Source: Candidatus Binatia bacterium (GTDB lineage: Bacteria > Desulfobacterota > Binatia > HRBIN30). Taken from it: a stretch of 64,000 bases of DNA. Location of the stretch: assembly GCA_937925685.1 (NCBI GenBank), contig CALAMI010000010.1:62001-126000 (forward strand), read 5' to 3'. The notes below the pieces were generated by a model. The model was given only the letters and a program-made list of their open reading frames with translations, ran no database searches and was not told the DNA's origin. Of the stretch, positions 26,866 through 34,528 are shown in pieces. The position numbers and the translations under genes were made by a program. Each line of letters begins with the position of its first letter. Positions within the stretch are counted from its first letter, which is position 1.

Positions 26866-27684
26866 GTGAGCACACAGCAACCAGCCGTTTTGTTCGAGCA
26901 GCGTGACGGTGTGGCTGTCGTCACGATGAACCGTCCGGAGGTTCGCAATGCGATCAACCCGGAAATGTTGTGTCGCTTGGCGGATGCATGGGACAGGATT
27001 AATCAGGAACCTAGCATCCGGGTAGCTATTCTCACCGCAGCAGGGGACAAGGCCTTCTGTGCTGGTGCCGACCTCAACAAACTCGTCCGAATGATGCAAG
27101 GGTTGCGCCCTCCGGAGAATGAATTCGACGAGCGAATCAAGAATGATGTCAGCATCATTTACAAGGGGCTGTTACGCAATTACCGTGTGAACAAGCCTTT
27201 GATTGCTGCGGTGCGGGGTTTCTGTGTAGCGGGGGGCACAGAGCTACTTACAGCGACCGACATTCGCGTTGCCAGCGATGATGCCTGGTTTGGGCTTGCA
27301 GAGGTCAAGTGGAGCTTGTTTCCCATGGGGGGGTCTACGGTGCGCTTGCCACGGCAAATCCCGTTGTGTTTCGCTATGGAAATTTTGCTAACTGGCGAGC
27401 AGATTGCGGCTGCGGACGCCTTGCGGATGGGCTTGATCAACAAGGTGGTTCCCAGCGACCAAGTCATGTCGGAGGCGTGGCGTTACGCAGAGATCATCCG
27501 GGACAACGGCCCGCTCGCAGTTCAAGCAGTAAAGCGCTCGGTACTAGACGGGCTTGACTTACCTACGGAAAAAGCCCTGGAGCACGAGCTGGAGTTAGGC
27601 ATTCCGGTATCCTTATCTGAAGACTGCCGAGAAGGAACTCGGGCGTTCAACGAAAAGCGCAAGCCAGTGTTTCAAGGTCGCTAG
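26866..27684 (+). CDS. enoyl-CoA hydratase/isomerase family protein
   Basis: 272 residues from a GTG preceded by GAGGAGG. Crotonase-fold markers are TMNRPEVRNAINPE, the oxyanion loop AGDKAFCAGADLNKLV, AAVRGFCVAGGTELLTATDI and GLAEVKWSLFPMGGSTVRLPRQI, where the Glu corresponds to the first catalytic acid of hydratases. It should hydrate an enoyl-CoA, producing the beta-hydroxyacyl-CoA that a retro-aldolase would cleave, which fits its place right after the thiolase-fold pair and before a CoA ligase. Confidence 0.93.
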   Translation: MSTQQPAVLFEQRDGVAVVTMNRPEVRNAINPEMLCRLADAWDRINQEPSIRVAILTAAGDKAFCAGADLNKLVRMMQGLRPPENEFDERIKNDVSIIYKGLLRNYRVNKPLIAAVRGFCVAGGTELLTATDIRVASDDAWFGLAEVKWSLFPMGGSTVRLPRQIPLCFAMEILLTGEQIAAADALRMGLINKVVPSDQVMSEAWRYAEIIRDNGPLAVQAVKRSVLDGLDLPTEKALEHELELGIPVSLSEDCREGTRAFNEKRKPVFQGR

Positions 27685-27686
27685 GT

Positions 27687-29372
27687 ATGCTGGTGCACCT
27701 GGCCCGAATCTTTGACTTGATCGCCAATGAAATCGGTGATCGTGATGCGCTGATTTGGCGTGGCTGTTGCCTCTCGTACCGGGAGCTGGCATCACGGAGC
27801 AAGCGATTTGCCAATGCTTTGCTCGAGAGGGGACTCGGTTGCCGTCGGGAGCGTGTGGGATTAGAAGCGTGGGAATCAGGCCAAGACCACGTTGCCTTGT
27901 ACCTGTACAATGGCAATGAGTACCTAGAAGCCGCCTATGGTGCGTATTTCGCCCGCGCCGTCCCTATCAACGTCAATTACCGCTATGTCGAGGACGAACT
28001 CTTCTACGTGCTGGATAACAGTCGAGCGAAAGCGATCGTTTACCATGCTCGGTTTGCCTCTCGCCTGGCGGCAGTGCGGCACAGGCTCCCACAGCTTCGG
28101 TTCTTCATCCAAGTGGCTGACGACTCGAACGAGCCGTTGTTACCTGGGGCCGTTGAATACGAGGCGCTGTTAGCGGCTCAGTCGCCGGAGTTGCCCGCGC
28201 TGCCCTACTCTCCCGACGACTTGTACATTCTCTATACCGGCGGGACAACGGGATTACCCAAGGGGGTCCTGTGGCGCCAGGAAGATGTCTTTTACGCAGG
28301 GTTGGGAGGCCATTTGCCCGGCTTTCCACGGGTGGAGAGTGACGAGCAACTTTTGGGGTTGGCACGCTCTGCTCTGGGTGGGCGGCCAGTAGTTGCGGCT
28401 CCTTTCATGCATGGGGCTGGACATTGGACGTGTTTCAACACGTTTCATCGTGGGGGAACAGTGATCTTGCCGGAGGAAACCCGGCGTTTCGACCCTCATG
28501 CTGTTTGGCGAGCTGTAGAAGAACATCGCGCGGATACTTTGGGGCTGATTGGTGACGCTTTTGCCCGACCTCTTCTCGATGCGCTGAAACAACACCGCTA
28601 CGATACCTCCTCCCTCCGTGTGCTGGTCAGCACTGCGGCGGTGCTTTCACCAGCAGTTCGCGAAGAGTTAATGCGCTGCTTAGGCGATGGTGTCTTCGTG
28701 ATCGAGAACATTGGAGCAAGCGAGGCCGGCCTGCAAGCAATGAGCTTTGACACTCGCACGCAGTACCAAGGGATTCCTGGATATCAGTTGCGGGACAATA
28801 GCGTGCTCTTGAATGCGGACCGTACCGCCGTCCTCGACCCGAGCGGTGCCCGGCCTGGCCCTGACGGGGATGTTGGGTGGGTAGCTACCAGAGGAGACAT
28901 TCCTCTTGGCTACCTGGAAGACCCGGAGAAAACGCGAGAGACCTTCCCGGTGATTGGAGGGGTCCGGTACTTCGTAGGCGGCGACCGAGCGTGCTACGCG
29001 GAAGACGGGCGCGTGCTCTTCTTAGGCCGGGAAAGCTTTTGCATCAATAGCGGTGGCGAAAAAGTTTACGTGGAGGAAGTGGAAAGGGTGCTAAAGAGCC
29101 ATCCCGCGATTTACGATGGTTTGGTCGTGGGCGTACCCGACCCGCGCTGGGGTCAGCGTGTTACCGCTGTCATCGTACTTGCCCCTGGATGGTCTGCGCC
29201 GTCGTTGGAGGAGATTCGTACTCACTGTAGTGCCCACCTGGCCGGCTATAAGATTCCGCGCGCCCTGGTGGTGGCCGACCAAATCGTACGGAGCCCGAGC
29301 GGAAAACCGGATTATCGTTGGGCGCAGAAGTACGCGCTGGAGCACAGCCTAGGGAGGCTTCCGGCGGCGTGA
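27687..29372 (+). CDS. acyl-CoA synthetase, FadD19-like
   Basis: 561 residues, starting 2 nt after the preceding stop. The adenylate-forming signature is YTGGTTGLPKGVLWRQED; the hinge and C-terminal part have INSGGEKVYVEEVERVLKSHP and the catalytic Lys in SPSGKPDYRWA. The wording of these motifs, LYLYNGNEYLEA and VNVNYRYVEDELFYVLDN-like stretches matches the FadD19/FadD17 ligases that load CoA on steroid side chains in actinobacteria. It makes an acyl-CoA from a carboxylate, ATP and CoA. A paralogue is at 41233-42897. Confidence 0.92.
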   Translation: MLVHLARIFDLIANEIGDRDALIWRGCCLSYRELASRSKRFANALLERGLGCRRERVGLEAWESGQDHVALYLYNGNEYLEAAYGAYFARAVPINVNYRYVEDELFYVLDNSRAKAIVYHARFASRLAAVRHRLPQLRFFIQVADDSNEPLLPGAVEYEALLAAQSPELPALPYSPDDLYILYTGGTTGLPKGVLWRQEDVFYAGLGGHLPGFPRVESDEQLLGLARSALGGRPVVAAPFMHGAGHWTCFNTFHRGGTVILPEETRRFDPHAVWRAVEEHRADTLGLIGDAFARPLLDALKQHRYDTSSLRVLVSTAAVLSPAVREELMRCLGDGVFVIENIGASEAGLQAMSFDTRTQYQGIPGYQLRDNSVLLNADRTAVLDPSGARPGPDGDVGWVATRGDIPLGYLEDPEKTRETFPVIGGVRYFVGGDRACYAEDGRVLFLGRESFCINSGGEKVYVEEVERVLKSHPAIYDGLVVGVPDPRWGQRVTAVIVLAPGWSAPSLEEIRTHCSAHLAGYKIPRALVVADQIVRSPSGKPDYRWAQKYALEHSLGRLPAA

Positions 29373-29410
29373 TGGCCCCCGGGAAAACCTCTAGATCGGG
29401 GTGGAACTAT

Positions 29411-29439
29411 TTGACAAACAAACGTTTGTTGGATTAAGG
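29411..29439 (+). promoter_or_regulatory. tetR promoter with perfect 14-bp palindromic operator
   Basis: TTGACA (29411-29416) is a perfect -35 box and TTAAGG (29434-29439) a weak -10 at 17-nt spacing; TAGTAC just after it is an alternative. The spacer contains AACAAACGTTTGTT (29417-29430), a perfect 14-bp palindrome. It matches the site at 23508-23521 in 13 of 14 bases, and the flanking TTGACA and GG are also shared. Autoregulation by the adjacent TetR protein is the obvious reading. Confidence 0.75.
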
Positions 29440-29446
29440 TAGTACT

Positions 29447-30139
29447 ATGGCGCGGAGGCAAGGTGCACGGAATGCGGAGGGAAAGTCAACCCGCGAACAA
29501 ATCCTTGACGTCGCGGAGCGGCGATTTGCAGAGCGCGGCTTTCGCGGGGTTTCGGTGCGCGAAATTGCTGCGGAGGCGGGGCTTAAAAATCAGGCCAGCC
29601 TGTATCATTACTTCCGCAACAAGCGCGCACTGTATGAGGCGGTACTCTCCCGAGGGGTGTCGGCGCTTGTGGAGTTGGTTGCCGGTGGAGCGCCCCCGGC
29701 GAAGCCGACGATCAACTATCGCGAGATCGTCGAGGAGACCATCGACCGGCTGGTCGATTACTTGTTGGAACACCCCCACTTACCCCGGCTGATTCAAAGG
29801 GCTGGGATGGACGACGTACCGCTCTTTCGGCATACACTGGTTCGGTTGTTACGCCCCTTGTTCCAGCAGGGCTTGGGAGTGCTTGCGGTTGCCGGTGTCC
29901 CGTGGCGTCGCGAAGAGCTGCCGCACTTGGCAGCAGGTATTTACCACCTAGTGTTTGGCTACTTTGCCAATACCGAATTGCTCTCTTTGGTCAGTCAAAG
30001 CGAGTGGCTGGACCCGCGTGCGATTGCCCGTCAGCGCAAATTTCTGAAAGCGGCAATTGGGGAGTTGCTCGGCTTTCGAGCACTTAGCGGGCTACGAGTA
30101 TTGAGTGTAGTGCCGACGGCCCGTGTCGGCAATGAGTAA
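29447..30139 (+). CDS. TetR/AcrR family transcriptional regulator
   Basis: 230 residues. The N-terminal HTH domain is standard: STREQILDVAERRFAERG, GVSVREIAAEAGLKNQASLY and HYFRNKRALYEAVL (about residues 15-65). The rest is the variable ligand-binding part. Its start codon lies 16 nt after the palindromic operator also found before the DUF35/thiolase block. It therefore probably represses itself and that block, with a CoA ester or steroid-like acid as a likely inducer; the ligand is a guess. It ends 13 nt before the P450 gene. Confidence 0.93.
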   Translation: MARRQGARNAEGKSTREQILDVAERRFAERGFRGVSVREIAAEAGLKNQASLYHYFRNKRALYEAVLSRGVSALVELVAGGAPPAKPTINYREIVEETIDRLVDYLLEHPHLPRLIQRAGMDDVPLFRHTLVRLLRPLFQQGLGVLAVAGVPWRREELPHLAAGIYHLVFGYFANTELLSLVSQSEWLDPRAIARQRKFLKAAIGELLGFRALSGLRVLSVVPTARVGNE

Positions 30140-30152
30140 CATGGGAGGTCGG

Positions 30153-31388
30153 ATGATGAAGCTCGATGAAGTCAATTTGTGCGACTTAGACATCTGGGAG
30201 CAACGTGTACCGCACGAGATGTTCGCGTTACTGCGACAGGAGGCACCCGTATTTTGGCACAAGGAGCCCCAAGGAGGGCCTGGTTTCTGGGCGGTGACGA
30301 AATACGCGGATGTCGTCCACGTGTCCAAACATCCAAAGATTTTTTCCTCATGGCGTGGGGGAACGAACATTTTCGACTTGCCTGCGGAAGAACTGGCGCA
30401 AGTGCGGATGATGATGGTGAACATGGACCCCCCGCAGCACACCAAATATCGGCGGTTAGTCAGCCATGGATTTACGCCCAGACGGATCGCTGAGCTCGAA
30501 CCCCACGTCCGCGAGCTCGCTCGGCAGATCGTCGATCAGATCGCGGGAAAGGGGGAGTGCGATTTCGTCACCGAGGTCGCCGCAGAACTGCCCTTACAAG
30601 TTATCGCCGAACTCTTGGGAATCCCCTTGGGGGACCGCCACTTGGTGTTCGAATGGAGCAACCGACTGATTGGATTCGATGACCCCGAGTTTCAGACCTC
30701 CATGGAAGATGGCAAGCGCGCTGCGGCGGAAATGTGGGCGTACGCACACACCCTTGCGGAAAAGCGTAAACGCGACCCGCGTAACGACCTTGTGTCGCGG
30801 CTCGTCCATTCCGAGGTCGACGGAGAGCGCTTGAGCGAGCTCGAGTTCGATTTCTTCTTCCTCCTGTTGGCTGTGGCAGGGAACGAGACAACCCGAAATT
30901 TGATTTCCGGGGGAATGCTTGCGCTGTTTGAACATCCGGAGCAAAAAGACAAACTGCTTGCTCATCCCGAACTTCTGCCTACCGCAGTGGAAGAAATGTT
31001 GCGCTGGGTCTCACCAGTGATTTGTTTCCGCCGGACAGCGACTACCGATACCGAGATCCGCGGGCAGCGCATTCGGGAGGGCGACAAAGTGGTCATTTTT
31101 TACATCTCAGCCAACCGCGACGAAGAAGTCTTTGAACATCCTGACCGGTTCGACATTGCGCGCTCGCCGAACGATCACCTGGCCTTCGGGATCGGGGAGC
31201 ATTACTGCTTGGGAGCGAATTTGGCTCGAATGGAAATTCGGGTCATGTTCGAGGAAATTTTGCGCCGCTTGCCGGATATCGAACTGGCAGGCGCTCCCCG
31301 CCGACTGCGCTCCAACTTCATCTCAGGGATCAAATCCATGCCAGTGCGTTTCACTCCGGAACGGCGCCGAGTTGCTGCTCGTGCCTGA
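30153..31388 (+). CDS. cytochrome P450, CYP125-like
   Basis: 411 residues from the ATG at 30153; GGAGG is 4 nt upstream, and ATG at 30156 is equally possible. P450 landmarks are the I-helix AGNETTRN, the K-helix EEMLRW, and the haem loop FGIGEHYCLGANLARM with the ligand Cys at about C352. Stretches such as MDPPQHTKYRRLVSHGFTPR, ELPLQVIAELLGIP and FFFLLLAVAGNETTRN resemble CYP125/CYP142, which oxidise the terminal methyl of the cholesterol side chain. A ferredoxin follows and should supply electrons. It lies after the tetR gene and presumably is in its regulon. Other hydrophobic substrates are possible. Confidence 0.93.
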   Translation: MMKLDEVNLCDLDIWEQRVPHEMFALLRQEAPVFWHKEPQGGPGFWAVTKYADVVHVSKHPKIFSSWRGGTNIFDLPAEELAQVRMMMVNMDPPQHTKYRRLVSHGFTPRRIAELEPHVRELARQIVDQIAGKGECDFVTEVAAELPLQVIAELLGIPLGDRHLVFEWSNRLIGFDDPEFQTSMEDGKRAAAEMWAYAHTLAEKRKRDPRNDLVSRLVHSEVDGERLSELEFDFFFLLLAVAGNETTRNLISGGMLALFEHPEQKDKLLAHPELLPTAVEEMLRWVSPVICFRRTATTDTEIRGQRIREGDKVVIFYISANRDEEVFEHPDRFDIARSPNDHLAFGIGEHYCLGANLARMEIRVMFEEILRRLPDIELAGAPRRLRSNFISGIKSMPVRFTPERRRVAARA

Positions 31389-31455
31389 CCGATACGGGTT
31401 GACCCTGCGAGAAGTTCGGTGCAAGTTGCCTTGGCAATGCGAGGAGTAGCGTGCC

Positions 31456-31647
31456 ATGAAAATTGTGATTGATTACGACCTGTGCGAAGGAAATGCCGTG
31501 TGCATGAAAGTCGCTCCAGAGGTGTTCGTCGTGGGGGAAGACGATCGCGCCCGTCTTCTCATTGCTAACCCACCAGAAGAACTGCGAGCGAAGGTGGAGC
31601 TTGCCGTGAAGCGCTGTCCGAGGCAGGCCTTGTCCATCGTCGATTAG
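31456..31647 (+). CDS. ferredoxin, three-cysteine type, P450 partner
   Basis: 63 residues with cysteines C10, C16 and C54 (CEGNAVC and KRCPRQAL), the CX5C-Xn-CP pattern of ferredoxins that serve bacterial P450s and usually hold a [3Fe-4S] cluster. APEVF and ALSIVD are typical of the family. The fourth Cys of [4Fe-4S] ferredoxins is absent. It lies 67 nt after the P450 gene, so electron transfer to that P450 is very likely. No ferredoxin reductase was seen in the window. Confidence 0.92.
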   Translation: MKIVIDYDLCEGNAVCMKVAPEVFVVGEDDRARLLIANPPEELRAKVELAVKRCPRQALSIVD

Positions 31648-31705
31648 AGCAGGCACGACTACTGCCCTCGGTCGAACGCCAAACCGTGCCTTCGCTGTGA
31701 GTGCC

Positions 31706-32623
31706 ATGGAGCGGGTCCGGCAACTTGGACGAGAACTGAGTAATTGGGGACGTTGGGGGACGGACGATCAAAGGGGGACGCTAAATTTCGTGACGCCCCA
31801 GGTCATACAGCGTGCCACGAGTTCCGCTCGTAAGGGCCGCGTCTTTAGCCTAGGCCTGGCCCTAGGTTCAGATGGCCCGCAAATTGGCCAAGGGGGCCGG
31901 GTCAATCCACTTCACTTCGTGACAGCGCTGCACGTCGGTTACGGGGCGGCCAACGGCTTTCGCTACAACGACGATGCACTGTTGCTGCCACTGCAGGCTG
32001 CAACGCAGTGGGATAGCTTGGCGCACGTCTATTATGACGACACCCTCTACAACGGAGTGCCGGCGACCATGGTTACGTCCGCTGGGGCGGCACGGAACGC
32101 GATCGATGCGGTGGGTGAAGGCGTATTGACCCGGGGCGTCTTGCTTGACATTGCAAGGCTCGAAGGGGTTGAACGGTTGCCGCCGGGATTCGTCATCCGG
32201 CCGGAACACCTCGAAGCCGCAGAGAAAGCCCAACAGGTGTGCGTGCGAACGGGAGATGCATTGCTTGTGCGCACCGGGCATATCACGGTGTTTACTAGGG
32301 ATCAGAACCGCGAAGCGTATATGCGCCAGATGCCGGGACTGGGGCTCGACTGTGCGCGATGGCTTTACGAGCGGGAGGTGGCCGCCGTGGCTACCGACAC
32401 TAACGCCGTCGAGGTCATTCCTTTCGAAGACCCGGGCATACCCCTACCCTTACATCTGGTATGCATTCGCGACATCGGATTAATCTTGGGTGAAATGTTT
32501 TACTTGGAAGAATTGGCTGCAGATTGTACCCGGGATGGTCAGTGGGACTTTCTTTTAGCTGCGCCAGCACTGAAGGTTCGTGGCGGCCTCGGCACACCTC
32601 TCAACCCGCTCGCTGTGAAGTAG
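31706..32623 (+). CDS. cyclase family protein (kynurenine formamidase-like)
   Basis: 305 residues from the ATG at 31706; GTG at 31697 is an alternative and neither has a clear ribosome site. It matches the cyclase family (PF04199): WGTDDQRGTLNFVTP, a DALLLPLQAATQWDSLAHV stretch, GVLLDIARLEGVERLPP and VRTGDALLVRTGH. In this subgroup HxGTHxD is replaced by ATQWDSLAH, where Asp and His may still bind metal. Members hydrolyse cyclic amides or esters. Its end overlaps the converging tetR-like gene by 23 nt. The substrate is unknown. Confidence 0.85.
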   Translation: MERVRQLGRELSNWGRWGTDDQRGTLNFVTPQVIQRATSSARKGRVFSLGLALGSDGPQIGQGGRVNPLHFVTALHVGYGAANGFRYNDDALLLPLQAATQWDSLAHVYYDDTLYNGVPATMVTSAGAARNAIDAVGEGVLTRGVLLDIARLEGVERLPPGFVIRPEHLEAAEKAQQVCVRTGDALLVRTGHITVFTRDQNREAYMRQMPGLGLDCARWLYEREVAAVATDTNAVEVIPFEDPGIPLPLHLVCIRDIGLILGEMFYLEELAADCTRDGQWDFLLAAPALKVRGGLGTPLNPLAVK

Positions 32624-33275
32624 TTTGGCGACCAGACTGCGCTCTTTGCTCCTTCCACAGCAGCCGCTTCACCCACCGTTCAACTTCGGCGAGAAATTGC
32701 TCGGTGGTGAGCCTCATGCCTCGTTCCATCCAGTCTGCAAGCAAGGTTTGGTGAACGGCACTGAATAACCGAGCCAGCAGAAGGGGCTCCGCCTGTACGA
32801 AGTTCCCCTCCTGGATCCCGCGGGCTAAGAGGTCAGCTTGCAGTCGCTGAATTTGAGCCCAAACCGCGGCTCGTTTGCCGGCCCCGTTCTCGGGACTGTG
32901 CATCCACGCCGCTCCCAGTCGCAGGTGCATGCGCAAAAAATGCGGGTGAGTCGAAAAGTACGTGACGTAATCGCGAACGAGGTCTAAGAATGCAGCGGTG
33001 GCAGGGGCAGTTCGGGCAACGGCTCGGCGAACAAGCTCCAAGAGTTCCGTACCTCGTAATTCCAAAAGCGCCTGGAGTACCTCTTCCTTGCTCCGAAACA
33101 CCGAATAGATAGTTCCCATCGAGACTCCGGCACGGCGTCCAATTTCCTGCATGGAAGCAGCAGTGAAGCCTTTTTGGGCGAAGACCTGCTCTGCAGCCTC
33201 CAAAATGTGATGGCGATACACGGCCAGCCGTGCTTGACGAAGGTGCTCCCGAGGCGTTCGCGTCGGTCTTTTCAT
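32601..33275 (-). CDS. TetR/AcrR family transcriptional regulator, second
   Basis: 224 residues from the ATG at 33275, with GGAAG 6 nt before it; earlier in-frame ATGs at 33305 and 33350 have no such site. The HTH domain is clear: RHHILEAAEQVFAQKG, AASMQEIGRRAGVSMGTIYS and VFRSKEEVLQALL. The rest, including VRDYVTYFSTHPHFLRM, is ligand-binding. It diverges from the 33391 monooxygenase gene across 115 bp holding a 13-bp palindrome, so it likely controls that rightward run. It differs from the first TetR and need not use the same operator. Confidence 0.9.
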   Translation of the reverse strand: MKRPTRTPREHLRQARLAVYRHHILEAAEQVFAQKGFTAASMQEIGRRAGVSMGTIYSVFRSKEEVLQALLELRGTELLELVRRAVARTAPATAAFLDLVRDYVTYFSTHPHFLRMHLRLGAAWMHSPENGAGKRAAVWAQIQRLQADLLARGIQEGNFVQAEPLLLARLFSAVHQTLLADWMERGMRLTTEQFLAEVERWVKRLLWKEQRAQSGRQTTSQRAG

Positions 33276-33301
33276 GAGTGCTTCCGTACCATCGTGAATC
33301 G

Positions 33302-33314
33302 GCATTGACAATGC
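33302..33314. promoter_or_regulatory. palindrome overlapping a TTGACA box between divergent tetR and monooxygenase genes
   Basis: GCATTG-A-CAATGC is a perfect 6+1+6 inverted repeat. It contains TTGACA (33305-33310), a perfect -35 hexamer for the rightward monooxygenase gene. The -10 is not clear (TAGTTC at 33329-33334 is poor). A regulator bound here would block polymerase; the divergent TetR is the candidate. Confidence 0.45.
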
Positions 33315-33390
33315 GCGTCTGCGAATGGTAGTTCGGTATCCTGAAATCAATATTCGTACCGGTGAAAATCACGTCTAGGAGGGCTGAGCG

Positions 33391-34515
33391 ATGGAATTTG
33401 GAATTTTTTCGCAGATGCACGTGCCGCCGTGGGACGATGAACACTCACGTTTTCTGCGAGAGCTGGAAGTGGCAGAGGCTGTGGAAGCCGCGGGATTTAA
33501 GTACGACTGGGCTCCTGAGCATCACTTCCTCCTCCACTACTCGCATCAGCCCGCTCCTGAGGTTTTTTTGAGCTGGGTGGCGGCCCGTACGAAGCGCATC
33601 CATATCGGCACGGCGATCACGAACATCACGGCACCGGTGAATCACCCGGTGCGGGTCGCGGAGCGCATCGCCACCATGGACCACTTGTCCGAGGGCCGTG
33701 TGGAATTTGGTACCGGTCGTGGTTCCTCCACCGCCGAGTGGGCTGGCTTTTGTATCCCCTCGGCTGCAGAAACGAAGCCAATGTGGCGCGAGTCGCTCGA
33801 GCAAATTCCGCGCATGTGGCAAGACGGAATTTACGAATACGAGGGCAAGTACTTCCGTGTTCCGCCTCGCAACATTCTACCAAAACCGTTCACAAAGCCG
33901 CATCCGCCGCTTTGGCTGGCATGTTCGAGTCCGCAAACTTTCGCTGAGGCCGGCGAACTCGGGTTGGGGGCGCTGTGTTTTACCTTTGGGACCCCGGCGG
34001 AGATTGCTCATTTGGTTCGGTCTTACAAGGAGGCCATTCAGCGGTGCACGAACCCCATAGGGGGCTACGTCAACAATAACATAGCGGTAACGACAAACAT
34101 GTTTTGCCTGCCGGATGGGGACGAAGCCCGATACTTGTATGCCAACGCCAAGGTGGAACGTTTTACCGAGTATTTCTTCCAATGGCTTGACTCGATCCCT
34201 CGGCCTAAGGGGTTACCGAAGGAAGGGCCCATTGGTCCCCTGCCGCCGACGACGCCCGAGCAGTTGAAAGCAGGTTTGGCTGCTGGCGGGCGCCAGGTCG
34301 GTGCGCCCGAGGAAATTATCCCAGTGATTCAAATGTACGAAGAGCTTGGCGTGGATCAGCTGATTTATGCGCCGCTAACGTTGACCTTGGATCAGAAACA
34401 CGTGTTGCGTTCCATTGAAACCTTCGGAAAGTACGTGTTGCCGAAATTCGATAAGGACCCCACACATAGCACGCTTAGACAGCGAGAGGAGCAACTGAAA
34501 GCTCAAGCGGCCTGA
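33391..34515 (+). CDS. LLM class flavin-dependent oxidoreductase
   Basis: 374 residues, ATG 8 nt after AGGAGG. It is a luciferase-like TIM barrel: MEFGIFSQMHVPPWDDEHSR, WAPEHHFLLHYSHQPAPEVF, RIHIGTAITNITAPVNHPVRVAERIATMDHLS-type stretches and VEFGTGRGSS. These markers are shared by bacterial luciferase-like monooxygenases using FMNH2 or F420H2. The substrate cannot be told. It is the first gene of a rightward run with an aldehyde dehydrogenase, an alcohol dehydrogenase and hydrolases. A related gene lies at 60230-61309. Confidence 0.92.
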   Translation: MEFGIFSQMHVPPWDDEHSRFLRELEVAEAVEAAGFKYDWAPEHHFLLHYSHQPAPEVFLSWVAARTKRIHIGTAITNITAPVNHPVRVAERIATMDHLSEGRVEFGTGRGSSTAEWAGFCIPSAAETKPMWRESLEQIPRMWQDGIYEYEGKYFRVPPRNILPKPFTKPHPPLWLACSSPQTFAEAGELGLGALCFTFGTPAEIAHLVRSYKEAIQRCTNPIGGYVNNNIAVTTNMFCLPDGDEARYLYANAKVERFTEYFFQWLDSIPRPKGLPKEGPIGPLPPTTPEQLKAGLAAGGRQVGAPEEIIPVIQMYEELGVDQLIYAPLTLTLDQKHVLRSIETFGKYVLPKFDKDPTHSTLRQREEQLKAQAA

Positions 34516-34528
34516 GAGGGGATCGAAC

